NCBI GenBank assembly: GCA_007134055.1
Contig: SLLM01000170.1
Location: 1 to 35,791 of the forward strand
Origin: Ectothiorhodospiraceae bacterium
GTDB lineage: Bacteria > Pseudomonadota > Gammaproteobacteria > Nitrococcales > Aquisalimonadaceae
Reading direction: 5' to 3'
DNA: 35,791 nucleotides
The translations under genes were made by a program, and so were the position numbers. How positions within the stretch are numbered: position 1 is the stretch's first letter; each line of letters starts with the position of its first letter. The notes under the pieces are model-generated. The model was not told the DNA's origin. It saw only the letters and a program-made list of their open reading frames with translations, and ran no database searches. This document shows, in pieces, positions 1-8,311 of this stretch.

Positions 1-24
1 GGCAGTGCCCCAGTTCTGAACGCA

Positions 25-57
25 AACAGGGGGATGTCCGCCGGATATCCCCCTGTT
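25..57. terminator. Terminator-like hairpin downstream of the small minus-strand gene
   Basis: Two 15-nt arms (25-39 and 43-57) pair with one G-T wobble around a 3-nt loop. The stem is GC-rich with AT ends. Read on the minus strand it follows the stop of the 61-residue gene by about 47 nt, but only a short T run follows it, so termination is likely rather than certain. It could equally serve a plus-strand gene lying left of the window. Confidence 0.5.
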
Positions 58-103
58 ACTAACCTTCCAGGAAATATTGTCAGGCCCGGGTAGCTGTATC
101 CGG

Positions 104-289
104 TTACCCTGCGGCGATCGGTAACGGCGTCTCCGCCGCGGCGGGCACCGGGCGCGGGGCCCGCCTACACCGGGCAGATACTTCAGCGTCGTCCTGCAGC
201 CGGGTCTCCAGCGCGGTCAGCGTCGAGCGCAGGTAGGCGATCCTGCGCTCCAGTTCTTCCTGTTCATGCCGTCGAACGGTGGTTTGCAT
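104..289 (-). CDS. Small charged coiled-coil protein, function unknown
   Basis: This encodes 61 residues. I chose the ATG at 289 over one 13 codons upstream because it follows a strong ribosome-binding site (GGAGGAA, 4 nt before the ATG). The N-terminal two thirds is rich in Glu and Arg, with leucines or other hydrophobics spaced as in an amphipathic helix (EELERRIAYLRSTLTALETR), so a short coiled coil is likely. The tail is Ala/Pro-rich and probably disordered. There is no signal peptide, membrane segment or metal motif. It resembles the many small helical cytosolic proteins of proteobacteria whose role is unknown. It is divergent from soeA, with a 279-nt gap between the two starts. Confidence 0.6.
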   Translation of the reverse strand: MQTTVRRHEQEELERRIAYLRSTLTALETRLQDDAEVSARCRRAPRPVPAAAETPLPIAAG

Positions 290-460
290 CACTTCCTCCG
301 TGGCATGGCAGAGCCTGTGGTGACACACGCTCTTAATGGCACCACTGTACGGATTCCGGCGAGCCGGGGAAGGAACGTTTCGGCGCCAGCATAGGCCGGC
401 GCGTTATAAGCGCTGAATGGTCTGGGGTTGCATGACTCCCTCAGTCTCTATTAATATGCA

Positions 461-478
461 CTATTGTTATATCAATAT
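461..478. promoter_or_regulatory. AT-rich dyad upstream of soeA, possible operator
   Basis: In an otherwise GC-rich window, about 448-484 is strongly AT-rich. It contains a dyad with arms TATTG and CAATA around a 6-nt AT core. It sits about 90 nt before the proposed soeA start, in the 279-nt non-coding gap (290-568). It has the same outline (CTAT, ten nt, ATA) as a palindrome at 7826-7843 in the other sulfur-gene promoter region. A regulator-binding site is inferred. No convincing -35/-10 pair was found. Confidence 0.35.
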
Positions 479-568
479 TCCATGTTGACCTATTGATGGT
501 GCGTGCGCCGCCAGGCCTGCACGTTTGGCCCCCCCGGAGGGTGGCGCCGTGCCGTTCGGGAGGTTCGT

Positions 569-3523
569 GTGCTCGATACCATTCGTCAGCTCTTCTCATC
601 CACCCGAACCTCCACGCCGCACTCCCACGCCGACCGGCTGCCCCGTTTCGAGGATCACGAGACGCAGGAGAAGCGCTACACCACCTGCTACATGTGCGCC
701 TGTCGCTGTGGAATCGAGGTCACCGTGGAGCACGAGCGGATCCGCTTCATTCAGGGGAACCGCAATCACCCCGTCAATCGCGGGGTGCTGTGCGCCAAGG
801 GCAACGCCGGCATCATGAAGCAGCTCGCCCCGGGCAAGCTGCGCAATCCCCTGATGCGCAAACCGGGGACGGAGCGTGGCGCCGGCGAGTTCGTGGAAAT
901 CGAGTGGGACGAGGCGCTGGAGTTGCTGGCAACGCGACTGCGCGCGATCCGGGCCACGGATCCGAAGAAGCTCGCCTTCTTCACTGGCCGCGACCAGATG
1001 CAGGCATTGACCGGGCTATGGGCACAGCAGTTCGGCACGATCAACTGGGCGGCCCACGGCGGGTTCTGCTCGGTCAACATGGCCGCGGGCGGTCTGTACA
1101 GCGTGGGACAGTCGTTCTGGGAGTTCGGTGACCCGGACTGGGAGCGCACCAGGTATTTTATCCTCTGGGGGGTCGCCGAGGACCACGCGTCGAATCCAAT
1201 CAAGATCGGGATCGACACCCTGAAGCGGCGCGGCGGCAAGTTCGTTGCCATCAACCCGGTGCGTACGGGCTATCAGGCGGTGGCCGACGAGTGGGTAGCC
1301 ATTCGTCCCGGGACCGACGGCATGCTCGCACTCTCCCTCTGCCATGTACTGCTCTCCCGCGACCTGGTGGACTGGGAGTATCTGGGCCGCTACACCAACG
1401 CCCCGTTCCTCGTCCTGGACGATCCCGGCCAGTCCGACGACGGCATGATCGCCCGGGACGACGACGGCAATCCGCTGGTGTGGGACGCGGCCAGCGGTGC
1501 GTTCGCCAACGGCATGACGCCGGGCGTCGAGGCGGCGCTGTTCGGCGCATATACGCTTCCCGACGGGCGCGGCTGTCGCACGGTGATGACCCACATCGCC
1601 GCAAAGTACCTGGACGAGCGGTACGCCCCGGCCCGGGCGGCTGAGGTGTGTGGCGTTCCCGCGGAGACCATCGAGCGGCTGGCGCTGGAGATGGCGCACG
1701 TGGCCTTCCGGGAGACCATCGAGGTCGAATGCGAATGGACGGACTGGGCCGGGCGCAGGCATGAGCGGTTCATCGGGCGACCGGTCTCCATGCACGCGAT
1801 GCGCGGGATCTCGGCACACTCAAACGGTTTCCAGACGTGCCGCGCCCTCCATCTCCTGCAGGTGTTCCTCGGCACCATCGACGTGCCGGGCGGACACCGG
1901 GCCAAGCCCCCGTTCCCCCGGCATACGCCGCCGGCGATCCGCCCGGCGAAGGACACGGCTCCGGACACCCCCCTGTCCGCCCCGCCCCTGGGTTTCCCCA
2001 CGGCGCCGGAGGATCTGGTAGTCGATGATTCGGGACAGCCGCTGCGCATCGACAAGGCATATTCCTGGGAGGCGCCGCTGGCCAACCACGGGCTGATGCA
2101 CATGGTGATCACCAACGCGGTGAATGGTGATCCGTATCCCATCGATACCCTGATCCTGTTCATGGCCAACATGGCCTGGAACTCCACCATGAACACGGGG
2201 AGCGTGCAGGACATGCTGCGGGCCAGGGACGAACAGGGTGAGTACAAGCTGCCGTTCCTGGTGGTCGTGGATGCCTTTCACTCCGAAACCGTGAATTTCG
2301 CCGATCTGGTGCTTCCGGACACCACATACCTGGAACGCCACGATGCCATCTCGGTACTGGATCGGCCGATCTCCGAGCCGGATGCGGTGTGCGACGCGAT
2401 TCGCGCCCCCGTTCTGCAGCCGGATCGTAACGTGCGGCCCTGGCAGGAGGTGCTGGTGGACCTGGCCGGTCGCCTGAGGTTTCCCGCCTTCGTCGACGAG
2501 GACGGCGAGCCCCGGTACAGCGGCTATACCGACTTCATCGCCCGCTGGGAGAAGGCGCCGGGAATCGGCTTCCTCGCCGGCTGGCGGGGCGCGGATGGCG
2601 AGACACCGATCCGCGGCGCGCCCAACCCGGACCAGTGGCAGCGCTACATCGACAATGAGTGCTTCTTCCGCCATGAGCTGCCCGCGCACATGCGCTTCTA
2701 CCGCTTTGCCAACCGCGACTACCTCCGCTGGGCCAGGGATGTCGGTTTCAATCCGGTGGACGACCCCATCGTGATGGAACTCTACAGCGAACCATTGCAG
2801 CGTTTCCGGCAGGCAGGACTCGGGCTCTATGACGGCCCCCTGCCGCCCGAGGGCGTTGACCGGGAGCGTCTGGTTGCCTACTTCGATCCGCTGCCGGATT
2901 ACTACCAGCCGCTGGAGGAAAGGTACGTCGACCCTGATACCTACCCCTTCCATGCGGTAACGCAGCGGCCGATGCACATGTATCACTCGTGGGATTCCCA
3001 GAACAGCTGGCTGCGGCAGATCACCGCACAGAACGTTCTCTTCATGAACCGGGCCCGCGCCGAGACGCTGGGCATCGAGGACCAGGGCTGGGTATGGGTG
3101 GAATCGCGCAACGGGCGGATCCGCGCCCAGGTGAGCCTGATGGAAGGATGCGAGCCGAACACGGTCTGGACCTGGAATGCCATCGGCAAGCAGGCTGGGG
3201 CCTGGGGACTGGACCCGGAGGCACCGGAAGCCAGGCGCGCGTTTCTCGTGAACCACCTGATCAGCGAGCTGCTTCCTCCGGACGGTGAGCGCCGGCAACT
3301 GACCAATTCGGATCCGGTGACGGGCCAGGCCGCGTGGTACGACCTGCGGGTCCGGATCTCGCCCTGCAGCGCGGAAGAGGCCGGCAGCAGCTATCCCGAG
3401 TTCCCGCAGATCAGGCCCCTCCCGGGGCAGGAGCCATCGCCGCCACAGGTGCGTTATGCCAGCCATGAGCCGGTACGGATGCACCGCAAGATCCTGGATA
3501 TCCTGACGAGGAAGGCGCCATGA
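569..3523 (+). CDS. soeA: Sulfite dehydrogenase (quinone), molybdopterin catalytic subunit SoeA
   Basis: SoeA is the catalytic subunit of the cytoplasm-facing, membrane-bound SoeABC complex, which oxidises sulfite to sulfate and passes electrons to quinone. The 984-residue protein belongs to the DMSO-reductase/CISM molybdopterin family. An N-terminal [4Fe-4S] site is visible (C40, C43, C47, with C75 in VLCAKG). It is followed by the molybdopterin domains with a probable Mo-ligand Cys near 167 (GFCSVN) and a C-terminal dinucleotide-binding domain. There is no twin-arginine signal, as expected for SoeA and unlike periplasmic PsrA, PhsA or TtrA. I chose the GTG at 569 because GGGAGG lies 5 nt before it; an upstream GTG at 503 has no such site. 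The stop overlaps the soeB start (ATGA). Another sulfur-oxyanion reductase is the main alternative, but the neighbouring genes favour Soe. Confidence 0.87.
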   Translation: MLDTIRQLFSSTRTSTPHSHADRLPRFEDHETQEKRYTTCYMCACRCGIEVTVEHERIRFIQGNRNHPVNRGVLCAKGNAGIMKQLAPGKLRNPLMRKPGTERGAGEFVEIEWDEALELLATRLRAIRATDPKKLAFFTGRDQMQALTGLWAQQFGTINWAAHGGFCSVNMAAGGLYSVGQSFWEFGDPDWERTRYFILWGVAEDHASNPIKIGIDTLKRRGGKFVAINPVRTGYQAVADEWVAIRPGTDGMLALSLCHVLLSRDLVDWEYLGRYTNAPFLVLDDPGQSDDGMIARDDDGNPLVWDAASGAFANGMTPGVEAALFGAYTLPDGRGCRTVMTHIAAKYLDERYAPARAAEVCGVPAETIERLALEMAHVAFRETIEVECEWTDWAGRRHERFIGRPVSMHAMRGISAHSNGFQTCRALHLLQVFLGTIDVPGGHRAKPPFPRHTPPAIRPAKDTAPDTPLSAPPLGFPTAPEDLVVDDSGQPLRIDKAYSWEAPLANHGLMHMVITNAVNGDPYPIDTLILFMANMAWNSTMNTGSVQDMLRARDEQGEYKLPFLVVVDAFHSETVNFADLVLPDTTYLERHDAISVLDRPISEPDAVCDAIRAPVLQPDRNVRPWQEVLVDLAGRLRFPAFVDEDGEPRYSGYTDFIARWEKAPGIGFLAGWRGADGETPIRGAPNPDQWQRYIDNECFFRHELPAHMRFYRFANRDYLRWARDVGFNPVDDPIVMELYSEPLQRFRQAGLGLYDGPLPPEGVDRERLVAYFDPLPDYYQPLEERYVDPDTYPFHAVTQRPMHMYHSWDSQNSWLRQITAQNVLFMNRARAETLGIEDQGWVWVESRNGRIRAQVSLMEGCEPNTVWTWNAIGKQAGAWGLDPEAPEARRAFLVNHLISELLPPDGERRQLTNSDPVTGQAAWYDLRVRISPCSAEEAGSSYPEFPQIRPLPGQEPSPPQVRYASHEPVRMHRKILDILTRKAP

Positions 3524-4218
3524 AACTGGGTCTGGTGATCGACATGGATACCTGCGTGGGCTGCCAGGCCTGCGTGGTGGCGTGCAAGCAGTGGAACACC
3601 TCCGGGACGCTGGGGCCACTCACCGACTACACCCCCTACGGGGAATCGCCGGGTGGAGTGGCGTTCAACCGCGTGCGCAGTTACGAGGTGGACGTCTTCC
3701 CCCACAGCAAGACGGTGAACATGCCCATGTCGTGCATGCACTGCGAGACGGCCGAGTGCGTCACGGTCTGCCCGACAGGGGCTTCGTACAAGCGGGAGGA
3801 GGACGGCATCGTGCTGGTGGACCAGGACAAGTGCATGGGGTGCAACCTCTGCGCCTGGGCCTGCCCCTACGGTGCCCGTGAACTCGACGAGGCGGAGGGG
3901 ACGATGAAAAAGTGTACCCTCTGCGTCGACCGGATCTATGACGAGTTGTTGCCGGAAGCGGACCGGCAGCCGGCCTGTGTGCTGACCTGCCCCACGGGCG
4001 CGCGCCACTTCGGTGACTTCGACGACCCGGAATCAGGGGTCAGCCGCCTGGTGCGCGAGCGTGGCGGACAGCAGTCGCTGCCGGAGATGGGTTACAACCC
4101 GGTCAACCGGTATCTGCCGCCGCGGAACCGACCGCATGCCGATCAGCATCGCGGCAGCGCGCCGGAGGGCCTTGCCGAGCGGCTGAAGGGCTGGCTGGGC
4201 TTGAGTGTCAATCGTTGA
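3520..4218 (+). CDS. soeB: Sulfite dehydrogenase iron-sulfur subunit SoeB
   Basis: This 232-residue ferredoxin-like protein carries electrons from the SoeA molybdenum centre to the membrane subunit. Four cysteine clusters are visible. The first runs C12-x2-C-x2-C-x3-C, the second is CMHC with its partners in TAECVTVC, the third is CMGCNLCAWAC, and the fourth is CTLC with the later CVLTC. Together they support four [4Fe-4S] centres, as in the DmsB/PsrB family. The last 50 residues are a charged tail without cysteines. It overlaps soeA by ATGA and is followed after 65 nt by the soeC start, so the three are probably one transcription unit. It has no signal peptide, consistent with a cytoplasmic location. 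Confidence 0.88.
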   Translation: MKLGLVIDMDTCVGCQACVVACKQWNTSGTLGPLTDYTPYGESPGGVAFNRVRSYEVDVFPHSKTVNMPMSCMHCETAECVTVCPTGASYKREEDGIVLVDQDKCMGCNLCAWACPYGARELDEAEGTMKKCTLCVDRIYDELLPEADRQPACVLTCPTGARHFGDFDDPESGVSRLVRERGGQQSLPEMGYNPVNRYLPPRNRPHADQHRGSAPEGLAERLKGWLGLSVNR

Positions 4219-4283
4219 CCGCTCGCCGCCGGCGCCACGGCGACGGCAGCGGGATTTCAGACCATTTCAGGGGGAGGGGGCCG

Positions 4284-5225
4284 ATGCATCCGGCGCTGTC
4301 TGTCATAGTCTTTACCGTTGCCTCTGGCGCCGGGTTCGGGCTGGTGGCCTTGACGCTGGCCCTGGAGCTGCTGGGTGGCGTGCCGGGACTCGGGGCCACG
4401 GGCGTTTTGTGGGCCGTGGCGGGGGGCGTGGTGCTGGCGACGGCGGGGCTGCTGGCGTCAACGCTGCACCTCGCCAACCCGAAGAATGCCTGGCGGGCAT
4501 TCATGCGCTTTCGCAGCTCCTGGCTTTCGCGGGAAGCGGTATTCTCGGTGCTCTTCTACCCCGTGATCCTGCTCTATTTCGCCGGCATGTGGACCCATGG
4601 CGCCACGGACGCCACTGCGTGGGTGTACATTGCGGCTGTGGCCGCCCTGCTGCTCGCGGCAGCGACTGTGTTCACGACCGGGATGATCTACGCCAGCCTG
4701 CGTACCATACCCCAGTGGCACAGTGCGCTGGTGCCGGCGAACTACCTGCTTCTCGGCGTTGCGTCCGGCGCCGTGCTACTGACGGGGATTGTCGCAATCA
4801 GCGGTGGCGGCACGGAAGCGGTGGGGCAACTGGCGGTGACGCTGGTCGTGCTCGGCGGCTTCGGCAAGGCGGTCTACTACTACTGGATCGGCCAGCCCCA
4901 GGGGCCGAGCATCAACACAGCGCTCGGAATGACCCGAGGGCGGGTACGGTTGCTGGAATCCGGCCAGAGCGCGCCGACCTTCCTGGACCGGGAATTCGGG
5001 TACCAGGCGCCGGCCTCGCAGCTACGCTGGCTGCGGGCCGTCGTGTACCTTGCGGGTTTCCTGCTGCCGCTGGGCATGCTTCTCGGCCTGCTGGCGACGG
5101 GGCAGGCGGCATATGCGGTGCTGGCGGTGGCGAGCATGCTTGGCGGGCTGCTGGTCGAGCGCTGGCTGTTCTTCGCCGAGGCCCGCCACACCGTGAACCT
5201 GTTCTATGGTCGTCAGCGTTGCTGA
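4284..5225 (+). CDS. soeC: Sulfite dehydrogenase membrane anchor SoeC (DmsC-like)
   Basis: This is a 313-residue integral membrane protein with about eight hydrophobic helices. It anchors SoeAB to the cytoplasmic membrane and hands electrons to quinone. The order after catalytic and Fe-S subunits, the size, and segments such as STLHLANPKNAWRAF and SSWLSREAVF match the DmsC/SoeC anchor family rather than the larger NrfD type. I chose the ATG at 4284 because a long purine-rich ribosome-binding site (GGGGAGGGGG) ends 3 nt before it. An ATG 69 nt upstream would add a polar, arginine-rich leader that does not fit. The soeB to soeC gap is short, supporting a soeABC operon. Confidence 0.85.
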   Translation: MHPALSVIVFTVASGAGFGLVALTLALELLGGVPGLGATGVLWAVAGGVVLATAGLLASTLHLANPKNAWRAFMRFRSSWLSREAVFSVLFYPVILLYFAGMWTHGATDATAWVYIAAVAALLLAAATVFTTGMIYASLRTIPQWHSALVPANYLLLGVASGAVLLTGIVAISGGGTEAVGQLAVTLVVLGGFGKAVYYYWIGQPQGPSINTALGMTRGRVRLLESGQSAPTFLDREFGYQAPASQLRWLRAVVYLAGFLLPLGMLLGLLATGQAAYAVLAVASMLGGLLVERWLFFAEARHTVNLFYGRQRC

Positions 5226-5309
5226 GCCGGCGGGGCGCTCGGCATGCGGCAATATCGGGGACTGCCCGGGCCCGGCGGTAGCCGGTCCTGACAATACCCC
5301 TGGAGAGCC

Positions 5310-7073
5310 ATGATTCGACAACGTCTGCTCCCGTTCCTTGAATGGATGCCGCACGTGGGCAGGCGAGCACTGCGCGCCGATCTCCTGGCGGGGCTGACCG
5401 GCGCGGTGATCGTGCTCCCCCAGGGCGTGGCCTATGCCCTGATCGCCGGGCTGCCTCCCCAGTATGGCCTGTATGCCGCGATCATCATTCCGGTGGTCGC
5501 GGGTCTGTTCGGTTCGTCCCGGCATCTGATCTCCGGCCCCACGGCGGCGTTGTCCATCGTCGTGTTCAGCGTGGTCTCGGGTGTCGTCTCCCCGGACAGC
5601 CCGGAGTTCATTCCCTACGTACTCACCGTCACGTTCCTCGCGGGACTGTTCCAGCTCGGACTGGGGCTGGCCCGGCTCGGGGGGCTGGTCAATTTCATCT
5701 CCCACACCGTGGTGGTCGGGTTCACCACCGGGGCTGCGGTGCTGATCGCCAGTAGCCAGCTGCGGCATTTCTTCGGGCTGGACATGCCCGCCGCCCAGAG
5801 CTTTGTCGCGACCATCGGCCTCTTCGTCCAGACCCTGCCGGGACTCAACCCCTGGGTGGTGCTGGTGGGGATCGTTACCCTGGCTGCGTCCCTGGCGATC
5901 AGCCGCTGGCGCCCGCAGTGGCCGGCGATGCTGCTGGCGATGCTGGTGGGCAGTGTCTTCGCGTGGGCCATCGGCGGAGCAGACCGGGGCATCGCCATGG
6001 TCGGCGCCATGCCCGGGCAGCTGCCGCCGCCAAGTATGCCGATATTTTCCCTGGAGACGTTCCGCCAGCTTGCCCCGGGCGCACTGGCCGTCGCCATCAT
6101 CGGCCTCATCGAGGCCGTCTCCATCGGTCGCGCCATCGCTGCGAAGTCGGGGCAGCGGATTGACGGCAACCAGGAATTCTTCGGCCAGGGGCTGGCCAAT
6201 GCCGTTGGCAGCTTCCTGTCCTGCTACGTAGGATCCGGTTCCTTCACCCGCTCCGCGGCCAATTACATTGCCGGAGCACGGACACCGCTTTCCGGAGTGT
6301 TCGCGGCCTCCCTGGTGCTGGCCATCCTGCTGCTGGTTCCGGGAATCACCGCCTACCTGCCCATGCCGGCCATGGCCGCGATCGTGTTGCTGATCGCCTG
6401 GCGGCTCGTGGATGTGGGGCAGTGGCGCGCCATCATGGGTGTCAGCCGGCAGGAAACGGTGATCCTCCTGGTCACCTTCGCATCCACACTCATCCTGGCC
6501 CTGGAGTTCGCCATCTACCTGGGTGTGCTGCTCTCGCTGATGATCTACCTGCATCGCACCGCCCACCCGCGAATGGTCCCGGTGGCGCCGATTGCGGACC
6601 GGCCCGGGCAGCCCTACAGGAACGCAGCGAAGCGCGGGCTGTCCGAATGTCCGCAGCTCAAGATCCTGCGCATCGACGGGTCGGTGTTCTTCGGCGCCGT
6701 GGACCACGTGCAGTCGGTGCTCCACGGGCTGTCGGTCAGCGGTTACCGCCATGTCCTGCTGCTGGGGCCGGGGGTCAACTTCATCGACGTTGCCGGTGCG
6801 GAACTCCTGGCCCACGAGGCGCGGCGCTTCCGCGCCCTGGGCGGCGGTCTGTATTTCGCGAGTTTCAAGGATCCCGCGACCGAGTTGCTGCGCAGGCCTG
6901 TCTACCTGCGCGAAATCGGGGAGAACAACTTCTTCCATACCCCGGCCGAGGCGGTGGCGAGCATCTTCCAGACCCTGGACCGGCCGACCTGCGAACAGTG
7001 CACGGCGCGGATATTCAACCAGTGCGCGGCAGTGCCGCCGCCGGGCACCTCGGCGGCGACAGGGACGGGGTGA
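5310..7073 (+). CDS. sulP: SulP-family anion permease with STAS domain
   Basis: This is a 587-residue SLC26/SulP transporter. The N-terminal 400 residues hold the multi-helix transport core with the family signature near the start (LTGAVIVLPQGVAYALIAGLPPQ, residues 29-51). A cytoplasmic STAS domain follows at about 440-550 (ILRIDGSVFFGAVDHV; NFIDVAGAELLAHEARR). Known substrates of the family include sulfate, bicarbonate and other anions. Directly after soeABC, a role in moving sulfate or sulfite is plausible but inferred. GGAG precedes the ATG by 6 nt. The C-terminus after STAS carries three cysteines (CEQC and NQC), which is unusual and could bind a metal or sense redox state. The stop lies 2 nt from the stop of the convergent dioxygenase gene. 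Confidence 0.85.
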   Translation: MIRQRLLPFLEWMPHVGRRALRADLLAGLTGAVIVLPQGVAYALIAGLPPQYGLYAAIIIPVVAGLFGSSRHLISGPTAALSIVVFSVVSGVVSPDSPEFIPYVLTVTFLAGLFQLGLGLARLGGLVNFISHTVVVGFTTGAAVLIASSQLRHFFGLDMPAAQSFVATIGLFVQTLPGLNPWVVLVGIVTLAASLAISRWRPQWPAMLLAMLVGSVFAWAIGGADRGIAMVGAMPGQLPPPSMPIFSLETFRQLAPGALAVAIIGLIEAVSIGRAIAAKSGQRIDGNQEFFGQGLANAVGSFLSCYVGSGSFTRSAANYIAGARTPLSGVFAASLVLAILLLVPGITAYLPMPAMAAIVLLIAWRLVDVGQWRAIMGVSRQETVILLVTFASTLILALEFAIYLGVLLSLMIYLHRTAHPRMVPVAPIADRPGQPYRNAAKRGLSECPQLKILRIDGSVFFGAVDHVQSVLHGLSVSGYRHVLLLGPGVNFIDVAGAELLAHEARRFRALGGGLYFASFKDPATELLRRPVYLREIGENNFFHTPAEAVASIFQTLDRPTCEQCTARIFNQCAAVPPPGTSAATGTG

Positions 7074-7075
7074 GG

Positions 7076-7786
7076 TCAGGGGATGCTCCGTTCCTCGCCA
7101 CAGGCCAGGTTGGCGGGAACGGCCACGTCCATCAGCCTGGGATCGGGTAGCTGGAGCCCGTTCATGATCTCGATGTACTGCTCCCGGGTCTTCCCTGCCA
7201 GGCGCGGGTTGTGGAGACGTTCCTCGCCGATGGTGGAGACGGTCCAGCCCTTATAGTCGTGGGCCGGGTACACCAGCGTGTGGTCACCCAGGGGGAACAG
7301 GCGACCGGTGATGGAATCATGGGATCTGCCGGGATCGCCGCCCTGGAAATCCGTTCGCCCCGTGCCGCGGATCAGCAGCACGTCCCCCGTGAAGACGGCC
7401 CTGGGTGCGCCCGGACTGTCGAGCAGGAAGCTGAAGGACTCGTCGGTGTGTCCCGGCGTATAGAGCGCTTCCAGGGTGATCCCGTCGATGTCCATGCGTT
7501 CGCCGTCATGGACGTGGCGGGAGACGCACTCCGCCCGGGTGAACTCCCCCATGACGGTGACGCACTGCGTCCGCTCCCGCAGGCCGCCCAGGGCGGTGAT
7601 GTGGTCTGCATGGGTGTGGGTGTCGATGGCGGTTACCAGGCGCAGGTCCAGTTCGCGGATCACCCGCAGGTACTGCTCCATGCAGGGTTTCACGGGATCG
7701 ATGAGTACCGCCTCGCGACCGGGGGCCGAGGCGATCAGATAGGTGTAGGTGGAGCTCTCGGTGTCGAAGAACTGGCGAAACAGCAT
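7076..7786 (-). CDS. Persulfide dioxygenase (ETHE1-like metallo-beta-lactamase fold)
   Basis: This 236-residue enzyme oxidises glutathione persulfide with O2 to sulfite and glutathione in the cytoplasm. The fold's metal ligands are visible: THTHADH (H57, H59, D61, H62), PGHT, TGD and PAHD. The ETHE1 group keeps a mononuclear iron centre, and segments such as RQFFDTESSTYTYL, GRTDFQGGD and YPAHDYKG are typical of it rather than of glyoxalase II. There is no signal peptide. The gene is divergent from fccA across a 174-nt gap and convergent with sulP. Its product, sulfite, is the substrate of SoeABC encoded next door, which makes a two-step cytoplasmic branch. Confidence 0.9.
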   Translation of the reverse strand: MLFRQFFDTESSTYTYLIASAPGREAVLIDPVKPCMEQYLRVIRELDLRLVTAIDTHTHADHITALGGLRERTQCVTVMGEFTRAECVSRHVHDGERMDIDGITLEALYTPGHTDESFSFLLDSPGAPRAVFTGDVLLIRGTGRTDFQGGDPGRSHDSITGRLFPLGDHTLVYPAHDYKGWTVSTIGEERLHNPRLAGKTREQYIEIMNGLQLPDPRLMDVAVPANLACGEERSIP

Positions 7787-7825
7787 GGCGACCTCGCATC
7801 CGGCATTCTTCCTGACTACTATTCC

Positions 7826-7843
7826 CTATGAGTCTACGTATAG
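7826..7843. promoter_or_regulatory. Palindrome in the dioxygenase-fccA divergent promoter region
   Basis: An 18-nt imperfect palindrome of the form CTAT-n2-GT-n2-AC-n2-ATAG lies inside an AT-rich island (about 7811-7862). The island is between the minus-strand persulfide dioxygenase and plus-strand fccA. It is 40 nt from the dioxygenase start and 118 nt from the fccA start. Its position and its resemblance to the dyad before soeA suggest a shared sulfur-responsive operator; no regulator gene for it is in the window. Confidence 0.35.
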
Positions 7844-7960
7844 AACAACTTCGAATATATGGAACGGCGTCGATTGTCCCAGCATGTCATGGGCACAGTG
7901 GCGTGGACTGCGCGCCGTTGTGACATAAGAACGGAAATGGACGTGTGAAGGAGGGCTATC

Positions 7961-8296
7961 ATGCCTGATTCATGGAAATTTGTGGGCGCCGTCCTGACGG
8001 CGGGCCTGTTGTTCACGTCGGTTCATTCCCATGCAGGCGACGGGATCAGCTACCAGCAGGCCTCGCTGCTGGCTGCGACGTGTTTCGCCTGCCACGGTAC
8101 TGATGGCCGCATGGCCGAGGGAATCGACCCCCTCGCCGGTCGCAGTTACCAGGCCCTGCGGGCGACGCTCATGGCCTTCCGGGATGACCAGATACCGAAT
8201 GCCACGGTCATGAACCGCATCGCGGCGGGTTACAGCGAAGAAGAGATCGACGCCATCGCGACATATTTTTCCGGCCTGCCGGCCGGCCGTGAGTGA
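7961..8296 (+). CDS. fccA: Cytochrome c subunit of flavocytochrome c sulfide dehydrogenase (FccA-like)
   Basis: This is a 111-residue secreted class I cytochrome c. A Sec signal peptide spans roughly residues 1-25 (hydrophobic VGAVLTAGLLF, cleavage near SHA-GD). One heme site, CFACH (C41, C44, H45), is present, and the methionine in ATVMNRI (M84) is the likely second ligand. It accepts electrons from the FccB flavin and passes them to the respiratory or photosynthetic chain. Only one heme is present, unlike the diheme FccA of Allochromatium and like the monoheme forms. A strong AAGGAGGG site lies just before the ATG. The next gene is fccB, with a gap of only 15 nt. Confidence 0.85.
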   Translation: MPDSWKFVGAVLTAGLLFTSVHSHAGDGISYQQASLLAATCFACHGTDGRMAEGIDPLAGRSYQALRATLMAFRDDQIPNATVMNRIAAGYSEEEIDAIATYFSGLPAGRE

Positions 8297-8311
8297 CGGG
8301 GGGTGAGGGCA

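Noticed and set aside
569-3523. Polysulfide, thiosulfate or tetrathionate reductase in place of SoeA
   Set aside because: No twin-arginine signal is present at the N-terminus, the anchor is DmsC-like, and the neighbours are sulfide- and sulfite-oxidising genes.
1820-3619. Long minus-strand reading frame opposite soeA
   Set aside because: It has no recognisable motifs and low-complexity composition typical of the opposite strand of GC-rich genes; the plus strand has a clear enzyme.
5022-6938. Long minus-strand reading frame opposite sulP
   Set aside because: The translation is rich in His, Gln, Gly and Asp as expected for an antisense frame, and SulP is unambiguous on the plus strand.
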